The notes under the pieces: model-generated
The model's database searches: none
What the model was told of the DNA's origin: nothing
The model's input: the letters and a program-made list of their open reading frames with translations, nothing else
Position numbers and translations under genes: made by a program
Source of the DNA: Morinoia aosen
Lineage: Eukaryota; Arthropoda; Malacostraca; Amphipoda; Talitridae
Length of the DNA stretch: 64,000 nucleotides
Reading direction: 5' to 3'
Assembly: GCA_030386875.1 (NCBI GenBank)
Contig: CM059558.1
Location: 12,719,501-12,783,500 of the forward strand
Part shown: positions 44,523 through 57,418 of the stretch, in pieces
Layout: each line of letters opens with the position of its first letter
Numbering within the stretch: the first letter of the stretch is position 1

Positions 44523-45784
44523 TAAGAAAATGTGTGAGTGACCATTAAAATGTAATGAAAAATGCCATTGTTGAAGGAGACGTTGTCATGTGTTACAATT
44601 AGTTAAAAACTCAAATTTAATTCAAAAAATGCTTTTTTCAAATGTTAATTTATGATTTCATGTGGTTGAATAGACAGATCTTGTACGCGTGTGATGTCAA
44701 TAAACTCTTGGTTTTTCTTGAATTAATTTTTCTTTGACGCTTAGCCGAGTATAGCGACCTATTCGAACTGACTTGTGTCCAGCGATAGTTGGTTAGATGA
44801 GTTAGCTTTAAGCCTGCCTAGTTACAAAAAAGTTTTTCCAAAATAGGAAGGTAGAAAGCACTATTTCTTATGGAGTTCAGAGAACTGGGGTTCTATGCAC
44901 AATGGGTGTTCTTACACAAAATCTTCCGCGCATAGAAACGTTTAGTCAGGAGGTTAGTTATGAAACGAAACAAAATCCGGGGAAAAAGTTACAGGTCCTG
45001 AAAAACAGGACAGCCGTAAACCGGAAAAAATCAATAAATCAAAGGCCTACATAACATTCATCTTGTCACATCACATCTTCCCTTTAGAGAAAAATAAAAG
45101 TACATCAAAAAAACAGTGCCGTGAAAAGAATTTTGACAGAATTTCACTGCATGTTCAAAAACGGCAAAGACAATGGAGAAATAATTTCAATTTTTCATTA
45201 TTGCCAGGCATTAGTGAAGAGACGAGCATTAAAATTATGAATTTTATGAAAAAACCGACGCACATGTCCTACTAAATCAATAAATGTGGAATTAACGAGA
45301 AAAGTTTCACACGTGTCTCATTCACCTCAAATTAAATACATAGAAGCAGCTTCGTTAGCCGAATTAGATTCTATATCACTTGTAAATTTTGCGGCTAGCA
45401 GCGTGTAAACCTTACCTGATATCCAACCATGATCTTGTCTAGTCCAAAGATGAAAACATGGTTCTTAAGAATCAAGTAGGAGCAACTAAGGACAGAAAAA
45501 CAATGAACCTGTAGCGTTGATTGTACAGTAAGATGTGTACAGTAGAACATTGTCCTGTAGAAATGAAATCGCAGCAGAATTGAACAATTTTTTCGTGTTT
45601 CTCACTTCATAAAAATTACGTAAGTGAACTGAGGAGGTTCCATTTAAGAATTTAAACCTTACTATGACGATTAAAACTTTCGTAGATCAGTTGTGATCGA
45701 CGCATAGAAACAGCTCTTACAACTTTTACAACCGATCAGCCCTTTTCACTTCCTGCTTGAGTAAGTTAGATTTGACTAGAAATT
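44523..45784. other. Non-coding stretch, nothing recognised
   Basis: AT-rich with short unsupported frames. Confidence 0.4.
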
Positions 45785-46020
45785 AACAGCCACATCGCTT
45801 GTTTTCCCTTCAAGCAAGAAGTTAGCGTAAACAACAACACATCGATTGTTAATTGTTTTCTCTTCATGCAGTAATTTAGTTTAAACAACACATCGTTTAT
45901 TTTCTCTTCAAGCAAAAAGTTAGTGTAAACAACACATCACTTGTTTTCTCTTTAAGCAGGAAGTTAGTGTAAACAACACCACATCGCTTGTTTTCTCTTT
46001 AATCAAGAAGTTAGACAAAA
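45785..46020. repeat. ~45-50-bp minisatellite, about 5 units
   Basis: Unit has GTTAGTGTAAACAACACATC and CTTGTTTTCTCTTTAAGCA. Confidence 0.9.
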
Positions 46021-46270
46021 AATCCGCTACAGATTCCAACCACGCATGGCCTTCCTTGAGTATGCATGGGAAGTGCCCCAAGGAGCGGTGCAGAGGCCGT
46101 TCAGCCTCGGGATTACTATCGGCCGCAACACGTCGGCGATTTACGACACCACAAAAACCTCGACGTAGCATTCGATTCCAGCTTCTAAAATGCACCGCCG
46201 GCTGCTCAAACAGATGCCGCAAGACCACCTGCATGAAGTTATTTCACGTTGAATCCATTATTTGGTTTCC
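46021..46270. other. GC-richer block open on both strands, unassigned
   Basis: A 72-codon plus frame (46056-46274, Arg/Cys-rich) and a 104-codon minus frame (45920-46234) overlap here. Neither matches a family I know. Confidence 0.25.
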
Positions 46271-48710
46271 TTAATAGAAACTCCGATCATATTTGTCGTC
46301 TATTCCTGTTTGTTTTGCGTGAGATCGATTTTGTGATTTCTTGCGCTTCAACAAGAGAGAAATATTTTTTAAGAGAGGAATATTTTTTTTTCTTGCGTTC
46401 ATCCAAACAATACTTTGTTTTGGGAAGAGGGAGAATAATTCTGGTATTAACGTCTTATATTCTACAAAATGCTAGTTTTTATTTGCATTGTTCACATTAC
46501 TCAAATTTATTCGAGTTTCATGTGCTGAAAAAATTTTCAGTCTATTTCTTTCAGCCTTTTGCGGTTGTTATTCTTTAATTTTAACAACTCATTCGTTTGG
46601 CTGATGGAGATATAATTAGCAGGCATGAAGGATATAGTCATCAAATGTAATTGAACTCCGTTTATATTGGATTAATTTCTAAGAATTTGCCTTACGGAAC
46701 ATGAATGTCTGACCAACGGGAGTAAAATAGTCACAGAGATGCAACCTGTGAATTTACTTCAAATTTTGTGATCAATAACAATAATCTTAATAATTCCTTA
46801 AGCACCAGCAGTTTAATTTTTGCTCTGACAACTTTTTATTTATTAAAGGAATTTTTTTTTAAATTGCGCTACTGTGATGTACAGCCACGTGATCACAAGT
46901 TAGCATGTAAACATCATACAAACTTTAAAATATGAATTGGGCTAAGTTTATTCACGATCATGAAAAATTGTTCGCTTCTTAGTGCGAAGATAAAATCAAT
47001 AACTTTTTAACTATGAACATATAACACTAAATAATTAGATCCATCACGTATTCGCTTATTTTTAATTTTCGTTTTTTGTTAAACGACGGTTTTCATCCAC
47101 CGATGCATTCTTCACTTAGACACGACAGCGTGAGCTCAGCCAATGAACCACAGCTCTCCAACACGCTGTAGGGGATGTACGCAAGCGGACATACTGCGAC
47201 GGTCGAGCAAACAATAAAAAAGTGACCTTACTTTGTTTGTCATTGTGATTAAAAATTAATTTAGAATCCCCACTAACGCCTGGGTGAACTTGAAGCGTGC
47301 ATATGTTGAACTACAGCTTTTCTGAACGTATACCAAAGAAGCTGCATGGTATCAACATTTTTATCTAGCTTCTACTCAACAATTACAGAGAAAATGTATG
47401 GTGAATTCAGCAGTGTGGAATTTTTCCTTATGCCACAGGCAATCTGCTGCAAACATTGCATGAGGTAACCTCATTCTCAGCTAACTTTCTTCGTCAGTAT
47501 TTCCGGCTGAATATTCTTTGCTCGAGTTGGGAATCTTAACTCGCTTAACAACTCAATTGGGGATCCCACGGCATGAAAATCACCCAAAAAATGTCCCCCA
47601 TCTGCCGCTACGATAGAAACCGCAGGAACAATTCTTCCCAGGAGACGTGAAGTGTATCATGCCCAGTAAAATACCGAAGTTTTCAATGCAATTTAACTTA
47701 AGCCATTAACATGTCTTGAACAAGATTATCTAGATGAACCCACCTCTTCAAAGTCTGACTGGTACGACATCAAACGAGTTTTTGCCGACGAGGAAACTTT
47801 TTAATGATCATTTCGGGTTCGCTGGCGCAATTATAGGCTGAGAGAAAGACGTCGCACCTTGACATATCCGAAAGAAAAAATTATACGTACTCTGCGTCCT
47901 CGCAATTTTGAGATTAAAGCGCAAAAGAGATTTCAAAAAGCCGATGGAAATAAAATGGTTGTACGGATAGATTGTTTTAGGATAAAAGTCAGACACGGCA
48001 TGACTTGGCTGGATGTAAGAGGTGTTAAGATCAAGAGTCTATGTACTTGAGGCCAGGGGCTCCACAGGAATAAAAATATCATAAATCTAGTCTGTCTGGA
48101 CTGAACAAAAACTAATAAGAATACAACCAGCAGAAGTGTTAAGATAACTGTATTTGAAAAAATTACACCGTATTTTCACCTACTTAAATTACAACAAAAA
48201 AACAATCAGAGCATTAATACTAATCTCCAGAAGAAGTCGTGCTGCCAATCAGTATCATAATTTTCATCGTCATTCAATTCAAAAGTCAACAGCATTTAGC
48301 CCATAAATTGCATCTCATCAGAGAAACCCGGCTCGTAAATTAAGCTGATCAACACGTTCGCTACGTTTCAGCGGTTATTAACCGTTGGTTTGATTGGACT
48401 GTAAACAGTATAGTTGAGAAATCGACTTTACTGCTCGAATGAATTTCTATCTTTCCTAAAAATATCAAAAATACAATTCCACGATAATATTCCACTACGT
48501 ATGATAACAGTCATTTTCTGAAAAGGCCGCGAAACAGAATAAAATCCATTTATTTATATCGGTAAGTGAATGAACAACTTACCCAGTGGTGCACAGATGG
48601 CCCAATATGTAGGGAACTTGAAACCATTGCACTCATGCGGGCAAATCCAATACGAACTAAATGACAGACCAGAATGATATTTCGCCACAGCATTACTGAC
48701 TAACTTACAC
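46271..48710. other. Non-coding stretch, mostly featureless
   Basis: AT-rich sequence with short frames only. CGACTTTACTGCTCGAA at 48423-48439 repeats 11055-11071. Confidence 0.4.
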
Positions 48711-48790
48711 TAAATATCATGAATGATATCTGAATGATATCTAAATATCATGAGTGATATCTGAATGATATCTAAATATCATGAATGATA
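48711..48790. repeat. ~35-bp tandem repeat, 2-3 units
   Basis: Unit AAATATCATGAATGATATCT then GAATGATATCT. Confidence 0.9.
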
Positions 48791-48931
48791 CCTAAACAGA
48801 TGCAAAACACGTTCAGCGATGCTCACGGTAACAAGGTAATTGTTGTTTGGCTAACGACTTTGCTTCAACAGCAGTGTGGAAACAAATGAAATGGTGAATA
48901 TGAGCTGTTTTTTCTTACAACTTTTTGCTAT

Positions 48932-49545
48932 GAGATTGCAGCGGTAAAACAAATTATATCGCAATTTTTTGGAGTTTCCTGTGATTTTATATGTCAAGAC
49001 TGCACTGAGAAAACAAATGATATCGCAATTTTTTGGAGTTTCCTGTGATTTTATATGTCAAGACTGCACTGAGAAAACAAATGATAGCGCAATTTTTTGG
49101 AGTTTCCTGTGATTTTATATTTCAAGACTGCACTGAGAAAACAATTGATATCGCAATTTTTTGGAGTTTCCTGTGATTTTATATGTCAAGACTGCTGGGA
49201 ATACAAATGATATCGCAATTTTTTGGAGTTTCCTGTGATTTTATATGTCAAGACTGCTGGGAATACAAATGATATCGCAATTTTTTGGAGTTTCCTGTGA
49301 TTTTATATGTCAAGACTGCTGGGAATACAAATGATATCGCAATTTTTTGGAGTTTCCTGTGATTTTATATGTCAAGACTGCTGGGAATACAAATGATATC
49401 GCAATTTTTTGGAGTTTCCTGTGATTTTATATGTCAAGACTGCTGGGAATACAAATGATATCGCAATTTTTAGGAGTTTCCAGTGATTTCATATTTCAAG
49501 ACTGCACTAGGAAAACAAATGATATCGTGAATTTTGGCAGTTTCC
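48932..49545. repeat. 62-64-bp minisatellite, about 10 units
   Basis: Unit holds ACAAATGATATCGCAATTTT and TTGGAGTTTCCTGTGATTTT. Left units are 63-64 bp and carry TGCACTGAGAAAACAA; right units are 62 bp with TGCTGGGAATACAA. The two sub-types are therefore arranged in blocks. Confidence 0.96.
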
Positions 49546-50335
49546 AATAACTCTGTGATGCAAATTCATTATAAATGAGGTTTTAAGTATATAAGCATAA
49601 TGAGAACAACACCGTGAATTTTTATTTTTATCGTCTTCATTAACCTGAAATTTTTGCTGCGTAAACTTGGTTAGAGATCAGTTTGACATACAAACTCGAA
49701 AAAATCTATTCTCGATTCTGCCTTTATAGCTCAATAGCACCAGGCCTACTGTTTTGCTGAAGCGAAGCGTAAAATATCCCAATTACAATATTTTTGAATT
49801 TGTATCCGAAGAATATCGCGAATGAGTTATGTGACAACCGCGTTAATGGCAGTCCAACAAAAAAGATTAATATAGTCATCCCCGACGCAGAATCTGCTCT
49901 CAGATGCACAAAAGCAAACACCGACCGATAATAACCTTAGCGTACAGAAAGGAAGAAGAAAGAAAACAGTTTATTTCTAATAAAGTTGAGACATGGAATG
50001 TGTAACATTGATTTTTAAAATATCTTGACATCAACATTATTAGTTGATACTCACACATGCGTATCGTAATACCCATGTCACATGTCGAATCAAAAATGAT
50101 TGAGAGAAAAGCACAAAAAATGCGTTCCCTTCGTTGCGTTAATATGATTTTACAATGCATATAAATACAAGTAACTAAAAAACACATAATCCTCGTGACG
50201 CATTGTTGAAAATGTTCTCTTTAGTGCACACTTAAATTGAAATATGAGCATTCTAGGTAAATGGCACCTACAATAGCGGTAAGGAGAGCTATGCTTGACG
50301 TACATTAACCCAATACTTATCATTGCCCTTGACAT
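49546..50335. other. Non-coding stretch, nothing recognised
   Basis: No supported features. Confidence 0.4.
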
Positions 50336-50597
50336 TGCTTCATCATTGCGCTCTGCCGCCATCATTGCGCTCTGCCCCCATCGTTGTGTTCTGCCCCCAT
50401 CGTTGTGTTCTGCCGCCATCACTGCGCTCTGCCTCCATCATTGTGCTTTGCCGCTATCACTGCGCTCTGCCGCCATCATTGCGCTCTGCCCCCATCGTTG
50501 TGTTCTGCCGCCATCACTGCGCTCTGCCTCCATCATTGTGCTTTGCCGCTATCACTGCGCTCTGCCGCCATCAGTGCGCTCTTCCCACATCGCTTGC
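50336..50597. repeat. 21-bp minisatellite, about 12-13 units
   Basis: Unit near CATCATTGCGCTCTGCCGC. A five-unit block (CCCCATCGTTGTGTTCTGCC onward) is itself repeated. The unit length divides by three, so all plus frames stay open. These 81-141-codon frames are not treated as genes. Confidence 0.95.
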
Positions 50598-51189
50598 TCG
50601 ACAAAACTCAGCGCTCGCATCTCAGATGAATGGCAGAACGATTCAACTGGAAATGAATGGCTGCAGAATACAGTCATTCATTACTAGGTATTTTCATTTT
50701 CCTCGTGAAAGAGAACATCAAATTTCACTGGAAGCTAGTCTAAAATGAAGAAAGCCGAGATTTATCTCTCGTATTTCTTTTGAGCTGCTAACTTCTGACG
50801 TCTAAACTGCGTGATAGCTTGAAGTTCTAGAGGCATTGGGAATCAGTTGCTGAATTTTCCTTCAATACATTAGGGTACATCGTGAGATTCTTATTAAGAA
50901 TATCATGGTAATTTTATCAAGAAAATTAAGGTTAGTGTTCCTAATAGGATTCACGTTAATTAAATGTGTTTTACTGTCAGGGGGAATGAAGCCTTTTCAT
51001 AACCGGCTGCCAGAACGACAAGTTACTTTTTAATGAACTGAGAACACGTGGGATCATTAATGAAGTTTTTGCTCACATTTTGTCGGCTTTAGCGCTGCAA
51101 AACAGACGTGGTTGCGCGTACCAGAAGCCCTTGACGCAGAGGGTCTCGAGGGCCGTGTTTTGAAGTGAAACTTCGAGCGGCATTGTCTG
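50598..51189. other. Non-coding stretch, nothing recognised
   Basis: No supported features. Confidence 0.4.
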
Positions 51190-51515
51190 TGTTCCTTCAC
51201 CCGAGACTTCACTCACTCGAGACTTCGCTCACTTGAAGCTTCGCTCACTTGAGACTTCGTTCACTGGAGATTTTCTCACTCGAGACTTCGCTCATTCAAG
51301 ACTTCGTTCTCTTGAGACTTCGCTCACTCGAAACTTCACTCATTCGTTCACTCGAGACTTCACACGTTCGTTTACGCGAGACTTCACACGTTCGTTCACT
51401 CGAGACTTCACACGTTCGTTCACGCGAGACTTCGCTCACTCGAAACTTCACTCATTCGTTCGCTCGAGACTTCACACGTTCGTTCACGCGAGACTTCGCT
51501 CACCTCGACGTCCCC
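51190..51515. repeat. ~15-16/32-bp minisatellite
   Basis: Left part GAGACTTCGCTCACTT (15-16 bp). Right part a 31-32-bp double unit ending TCACACGTTCGTTCACGCGA. About 20 short units. Confidence 0.93.
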
Positions 51516-51861
51516 TCGGAGTTGGCGTTTGATGTTGTGAAGTGCGCCAAAAACATCCTAATTGGACAACATTGACCGAAGTACATCTGTTTCATGGGAC
51601 TCGCTTGCTTTCCCTAAGCTCCATTGACTGCAGGTCTCCTGGCCTCATAGTCACGTCGGTGTCAACATCTCCTGCTCTAATTGATCTCGTAAATATCGCT
51701 CATGGAACGCTTCCGTAAATATTGTTCATGGGACGCTTGCGCTGCTCCAATGCAATAAACAAGCAGAGTTCAAGGCTGGAGTGCTTTGTTGTGGGACGGT
51801 TGCGTTGTTGATGGGATGCAAGAGTGTTGCGGGCTGATGCTTAATGAAGCTTTGGGCGATT
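51516..51861. other. Non-coding stretch, nothing recognised
   Basis: Short unsupported frames only. Confidence 0.4.
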
Positions 51862-52714
51862 ATAGCGGCGATCTTATTTGTCATTCGTGAGAAGATTGTT
51901 ATGACAAAATAAATGGCGGCGTTCTTATTTGTCATTCGTGAGAAGGTTGTTATGACAAAATAAATGGCGGCGTTCTTATTTGTCATTCGTGAGAAGGTTG
52001 TTATGACAAAATAAATGGCGGCGTTCTTATTTGTCATTCGTGAGAAGATTGTTATGACAAAATAAATGGCGGCGTTCTTATTTGCCATTCGTGAGAAGAT
52101 TGTTATGACAAAATAAATGGCAGCGTTCTTATTTGTCATTCGTGAGAAGATTGTTATGACAAAATAAATATCGGCGTTCTTATTTATCATTCGTGAGAAG
52201 ATTGTTATGACAAAATAAATGGCGGCGTTCTTATTTGTCATTCGTGAGAAGATTGTTATGACAAAATAAATGGCGGCGTTCTTATTTGTCATTCGTGAGA
52301 AGGTTGTTATGACAAAATAAATGGCGGCGTTCTTATTTGTCATTCGTGAGAAGATTGTTATGACAAAATAAATGGCGGCGTTCTTATTTGTCATTCGTGA
52401 GAAGATTGTTATGATAAAATAAATGGTGGCGTTCTTATTTGTCATTCGTGAGAAGATTGTTATGATAAAATAAATCGCGGCGTTCTTATTTGTCATTCGT
52501 GAGAAGATTGTTATGACAAAATAAATGGCGGCGTTCTTATTTGTAATTCGTGAGAAGATTGGTATGACAAAATAAATGGCGGCGTTCTTATTTGCCTTTC
52601 GTGAGAAGATTGTGATAATGAAATAAATGGCGGCGTTCTTATTTGTCATTCGTGAGAAGATTGGTATGACAAAATAAATGGCGGCGTTCTTATTTGTCAT
52701 TCGTGAGAAGATTG
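51862..52714. repeat. 51-bp minisatellite, left block (~17 units)
   Basis: Unit includes ATTGTTATGACAAAATAAAT and GGCGGCGTTCTTATTTGTCA. Because 51 is divisible by three, the minus strand stays open (17-residue period with SRMTNKNAAIYF) and gives a 345-codon frame without coding meaning. Confidence 0.97.
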
Positions 52715-53249
52715 GGTAAATGTATAGTGTTTGACCATAATCGATTTTCCACTTTTTGATCAAGAAAGATGGTTAATGAGACCAAAATGAACAAGTTTTC
52801 TTCAATGCACTTTCCTTCGGAAATGAGTATTTTAAAAGTTATGGCGTTAAATGAGTTACCGGAACTCGATAGTGCATGACCCTATTACAAACGTAAAGAG
52901 GTTGGGTCGTGAGGGGTAGCCACAGTTCTTTTAGTTTTATAATTTTCACTAAAAGAACTGTTGCAACCCCTCACGACCCGACCTCTTTACGTTTGTAATA
53001 GGGGGTTTGCTCTTCGTCGGCTTGGTTGGCGCGCGGGAACGCCTGTTTACTTTCACGTCGGACCGCGCGGTGTATTTTTCCCCGCCTCAAATACTGGAGT
53101 TACGGTAACTCATTTCCCGTTCTCACTCCTAAAATACTCATTTCCGAAGGAAATTGCATAGAAGAAAACTTGTTTATTTTCGTCTCATCTACAATGTTTC
53201 TTGGTCCAAAAGTGGAAAATCGATTATGGTCAAACACTATACATTTACC
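52715..53249. mobile_element. Foldback element with 8-bp target duplication
   Basis: 535 bp. The ends GGTAAATGTATAGTGTTTGA and its reverse complement are perfect for about 42 bp, and imperfect similarity extends to about 150 bp per arm. The interior has a second, separate palindrome (52880-53005). GAAGATTG flanks it exactly at 52707-52714 and 53250-53257. No transposase. TIRs starting GG with an 8-bp duplication leave several DNA-transposon superfamilies possible. Confidence 0.92.
52880..53005. repeat. Nested palindrome, ~55-bp arms
   Basis: CCCTATTACAAACGTAAAGA, GGTTGGGTCGTGAGGGGT and CAGTTCTTTTAG are mirrored as CTAAAAGAACTG, ACCCCTCACGACCCGACC and TCTTTACGTTTGTAATAGGG around a 14-nt loop, with very few mismatches. 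Confidence 0.93.
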
Positions 53250-55415
53250 GAAGATTGTTATGATAAAATAAATGGCGGCGTTCTTATTTGTCATTCGTGA
53301 GAAGATTGGTATGACAAAATAAATGGCGGCGTTCTTATTTGTCATTCGTGAGAAAATTGTTATGATAAAATAAATGGCGGCGTTCTTATTTGTCATTCGT
53401 GAGAAGATTGTTATGACAAAATAAATGGCGGCGTTCTTATTTGTCATTCGTGAGAAGATTGTTATGACAAAATAAATGGCGGCGTTCTTATTTGTCATTC
53501 GTGAGAAGATTGTTATGACAAAATAAATGGCGGCGTACTTATTTGTCATTCGTGAGAAGATTGTGATAATGAAATAAATGGCGGCATTCTTATTTGTCAT
53601 TCGTGAGAAGATTGTTATGACAAAATAAATGGCGGCGTTCTTATTTGTCATTCGTGAGAAGATTGTGATAATGAAATAAATGGCGGCGTTCTTATTTGTC
53701 ATTCGTGAGAAGATTGTTATGACAAAATAAATGGCGGCGTTCTTATTTGTCATTCGTGAGAAGATTATGATAATGAAATAAATGGCGGCGTTCTTATTTG
53801 TCATTCGTGAGAAGATTGTTATGACAAAATAAATGGCGGCGTTCTTATTTGTCATTCGTGAGAAGATTGGTATGACAAAATAAATGGCGGCGTTCTTATT
53901 TGTCATTCGTGAGAAGATTGTTATGACAAAATAAATGGCGGCGTTCTTATTTGTCATTCGTGAGAAGATTGTTATGACAAAATAAATGGCGGCGTTCTTA
54001 TTTGTCATTCGTGAGAAGATTGTTATGATAAAATAAATGGCGGCGTTCTTATTTGTCATTCGTGAGAAGATTGTTATGACAAAATAAATGGCGGCGTTCT
54101 TATTTGTCATTCGTGAGAAGATTGTTATGACAAAATAAATGGCGGCGTTCTTATTTGTCATTCGTGAGAAGATTGTTATGACAAAATAAATGGCGGCGTT
54201 CTTATTTGTCATTCGTGAGAAGATTGTTATGATAAAATAAATGGTGGCGTTCTTATTTGTCATTCGTGAGAAAATTGTTATGATAAAATAAATCGCGGCG
54301 TTCTTATTTGTCATTCGTGAGAAGATTGTTATGACAAAATAAATGGCGGCGTTCTTATTTGTAATTCGTGAGAAGATTGGTATGACAAAATAAATGGCGG
54401 CGTTCTTATTTGCCTTTCGTGAGAAGATTGTGATAATGAAATAAATGGCGGCGTTCTTATTTGTCATTCGTGAGAAGATTGGTATGACAAAATAAATGGC
54501 GGCGTTCTTATTTGTCATTCGTGAGAAGATTGTTATGATAAAATGAATGGCGGCGTTCTTATTTGTCATTCGTGAGAAGATTGGTATGACAAAATAAATG
54601 GCGGCGTTCTTATTTGTCATTCGTGAGATGATTGGTATGACAAAATAAATGGCGGCGTTCTTATTTGCCTTTCGTGAGAAGATTGTGATAATGAAATAAA
54701 TGGCGGCGTTCTTATTTGTCATTCGTGAGAAGATTGGTACGACAAAATAAATGGCGGCGTTCTTATTTGCCATTCCTGAGAAGATTGTGATAATGAAATA
54801 AATGGCGGCGTTCTTATTTGTCATTCGTGACAAGATTATTATGACAAAATAAATGGCGGCGTTCTTATTTGCCATTCCTGAGAAGATTGTGATAATGAAA
54901 TAAATGGCGGCGTTCTTATTTGTCATTCGTGAGAAGATTGGTATGACAAAATGAATGGCGGCGTTCTTATTTGTCATTCGTGAGAAGATTGGTATGACAA
55001 AATAAATGGCGGCGTTCTTATTTGCCTTTCGTGAGAAGATTGTGATAATGAAATAAATGGCGGCGTTCTTATTTGTCATTCGTGAGAAGATTGGTACGAC
55101 AAAATAAATGGCGGCGTTCTTATTTGCCATTCCTGAGAAAATTGTGATAATGAAATAAATGGCGGCGTTCTTATTTGTCATTCGTGAGAAGATTGTTATG
55201 ACAAAATAAATGGCGGCGTTCTTATTTGCCATTGCTGAGAAGATTGTGATAATGAAATAAATGGCGGCGTTCTTATTTGCCATTCCTGAGAAGATTGTGA
55301 TAATGAAATAAATGGCGGCGTTCTTATTTGTCATTCGTGAGAAGATTGTGATAATGAAATAAATGGCGGCGTTCTTATTTGTCATTCGTGAGAAGATTAT
55401 GATAATGAAATAAAT
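53250..55415. repeat. 51-bp minisatellite, right block (~42 units)
   Basis: Same unit as the left block, with sub-types (TTATGACAAAATAAAT, TTATGATAAAATAAAT, GTGATAATGAAATAAAT; GTCATTCGT, GCCTTTCGT, GCCATTCCT) arranged in recurring order. A 777-codon minus frame is a by-product. Confidence 0.97.
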
Positions 55416-55539
55416 AACCCCTGCCACGGCCAAATTAAACAGGCGTTTTTGATGTACACGTGATGAATAATTCGCGTGTTATGATATGAAAAATTTAGCA
55501 TGACGATGCCCTGTGACACCTAAATATTGTCAAACAACT
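55416..55539. other. Short unique stretch
   Basis: Nothing recognised. Confidence 0.4.
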
Positions 55540-55764
55540 TCTTTGCCACTTTAACTGCAGAAGGTAAAACTAAAGTTTATTATTGAACTCAAATTTAAAG
55601 TCAATTGTAACGAGCAATGCTAAAAATAGCAAACATTAACGGAATCTTGACTTCGAATAGTTTTGATTAAGTACTTATGGAAATTGAGTTTGTGACTACT
55701 GGTCTGTCAGGAGCATCATGAAAATTCCCTCCGTGTACCACCGGCGGCTCACGTTACAGTCAAA
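55540..55764. mobile_element. TTTGACCG MITE family, copy 3 (decayed)
   Basis: AACTCAAATTTAAAGTCAAT, AGCAAACATTAACGGAATC, TTGAGTTTGTGACTACTGGT and TTCCCTCCGTG, with the end CACGTTACAGTCAAA, follow the order of the other copies. The left terminus is rearranged. Confidence 0.72.
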
Positions 55765-57015
55765 GAGTTAATTTAGCTTTAGCTTCTTTTATATGTATAG
55801 CTTGAACAAAATGAACGACATTTGATGTTTTATATTTCCCGTAAAATTTTATGATAGGACTTATTACAAAATTTTCCATTAACTTCAAAGGGATTCCTGC
55901 ACTACATGTTTTAAAGTCAGAAATAATGACTCATTTCGTAGTTAACACAAAGGTAACAGAAGTTCAAAGAGATGTTTGTTTAGAAGTGATCTTCCGAAAT
56001 AAGTTATTTTTTACAAGTTAATTGCAGAAATTTTAATTGGAGTGGCAACTGTGTTTTGTTGAACATGACCGGTTAAAAAAGCACTCATTGCGTTTGACCG
56101 CTTGTGATATCTTTCATGTATATTTATTTCTTTGAATCTTTTAGGATTGTGGAATTTTTTCCAACCGAAGTTCCTCTCGGAGCGTAATTTAGGATTTCCA
56201 AGTTTTAACTTAATTAAACTCAAGGGTTTTAACTCGATGGTTTGAATTACAACTTGTGATGTTATAGTAAAAATAAGGGGGCCGACCTCAGGGGAAATTT
56301 GACTTGAGAATCGTATATAAAATGCGATGAAAATGGGAGGAAAAATCGAAAGAGATTTTCCGTAAGCTCACACGGAAACCTAATATTTATCGCGGGTGCG
56401 GAGCTCGTGGATGTTTCCAGACACAGAAAATATTACTGAGAAATTTTCTTAATTAATATTCCCTAAATGTACTTACATGTACATTTATTCAAAAAGACAC
56501 GCAGGTTTTCCTAAAACTGCAGTAAGTCTTTCCACTTACTATTATTACTACTACTACCACTATGATCCAAAAAATACTCATGTCAGTCGCATACCTTGTT
56601 GCTTCCGGCTGAAGGAAGGTTCTAGGAAATAATGCGCAAGAACTCTGCCAAGCGTGCTGATTTTGATTAATTATCGTAGGGGAGAAAATAAAGGCACCAA
56701 GTATCAACTTCCTGGGAAGTCTTTTCTAACACACAAGTGCTGTGTCCACACAATGGACATTATTGTGTGTCGTGCGGCAGTCTTCCAACGCTTCTTAATT
56801 ACTCACTAAATGTAATATGAATCTAACGACGCACTTGTACCAGAAATTCTGCTTCTTCGCTTCTATTTGTGAGCAAAAGGAACAGAAAATTAAATGCTGG
56901 AACATTTTTTGTACGTGGGTTTTCAGGTATGTGAGGATTTGTGCGTGGAAATTTAGGAGCGCATTTTTCTGCTCGAAAACGTACTAAATACGATAGTTAA
57001 ATACCAATTGCGTTC
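55765..57015. other. Non-coding stretch, nothing recognised
   Basis: No supported features. Confidence 0.4.
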
Positions 57016-57418
57016 GTAACAATAGTATTCGTACCAATTATTTTCTTCCTAATTTTGTTTGTGTAAATTGCGCTCGTCACAATCGTGTTCGTACTGATTG
57101 TTTTCGTCTTAATTTTGTTTGTGTTAATTGTCTTCGGCTCAATCGTGCATGTACTATTTATCTTTGTGCCAATCGTGTTCTTCCCAATTGCCTTTGTCCC
57201 ATCGTGTTTGTTCCAATAGTGTTCGGATCAATCGTATTTGTACCAATCGTGTGCGTGCCGATTGTGTTCTTTCCTTTTGTCTCCGTATCAATCGTATTTC
57301 TATTAATCGTGTTCGTACCATTCGTGTTCGTATCAATCGTGTTCGTATCAATAGTATTCGTCCCAATCGTGTTTGTATCAATCGTACCCGTACCAATCGT
57401 GTTCGCACCACTACGATC
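57016..57418. repeat. 15-bp minisatellite, about 26 units
   Basis: Unit GTACCAATCGTGTTC with variants. It is open in several frames on both strands because 15 is divisible by three; those frames are not genes. Confidence 0.93.

Noticed and set aside
48932-49545. CRISPR-like regular repeats
   Set aside because: The 62-64-bp units are contiguous, with no unique spacers, in a eukaryotic sequence.
50295-50748. Cys/Leu-rich frames of 81-141 codons
   Set aside because: 21-bp tandem repeat open in three frames; no unique coding part.
53100-55433. 777-codon minus-strand frame (and 345 codons at 51726-52763)
   Set aside because: By-product of a 51-bp unit, divisible by three; the first enters the foldback element and both end in unique sequence with no domain.
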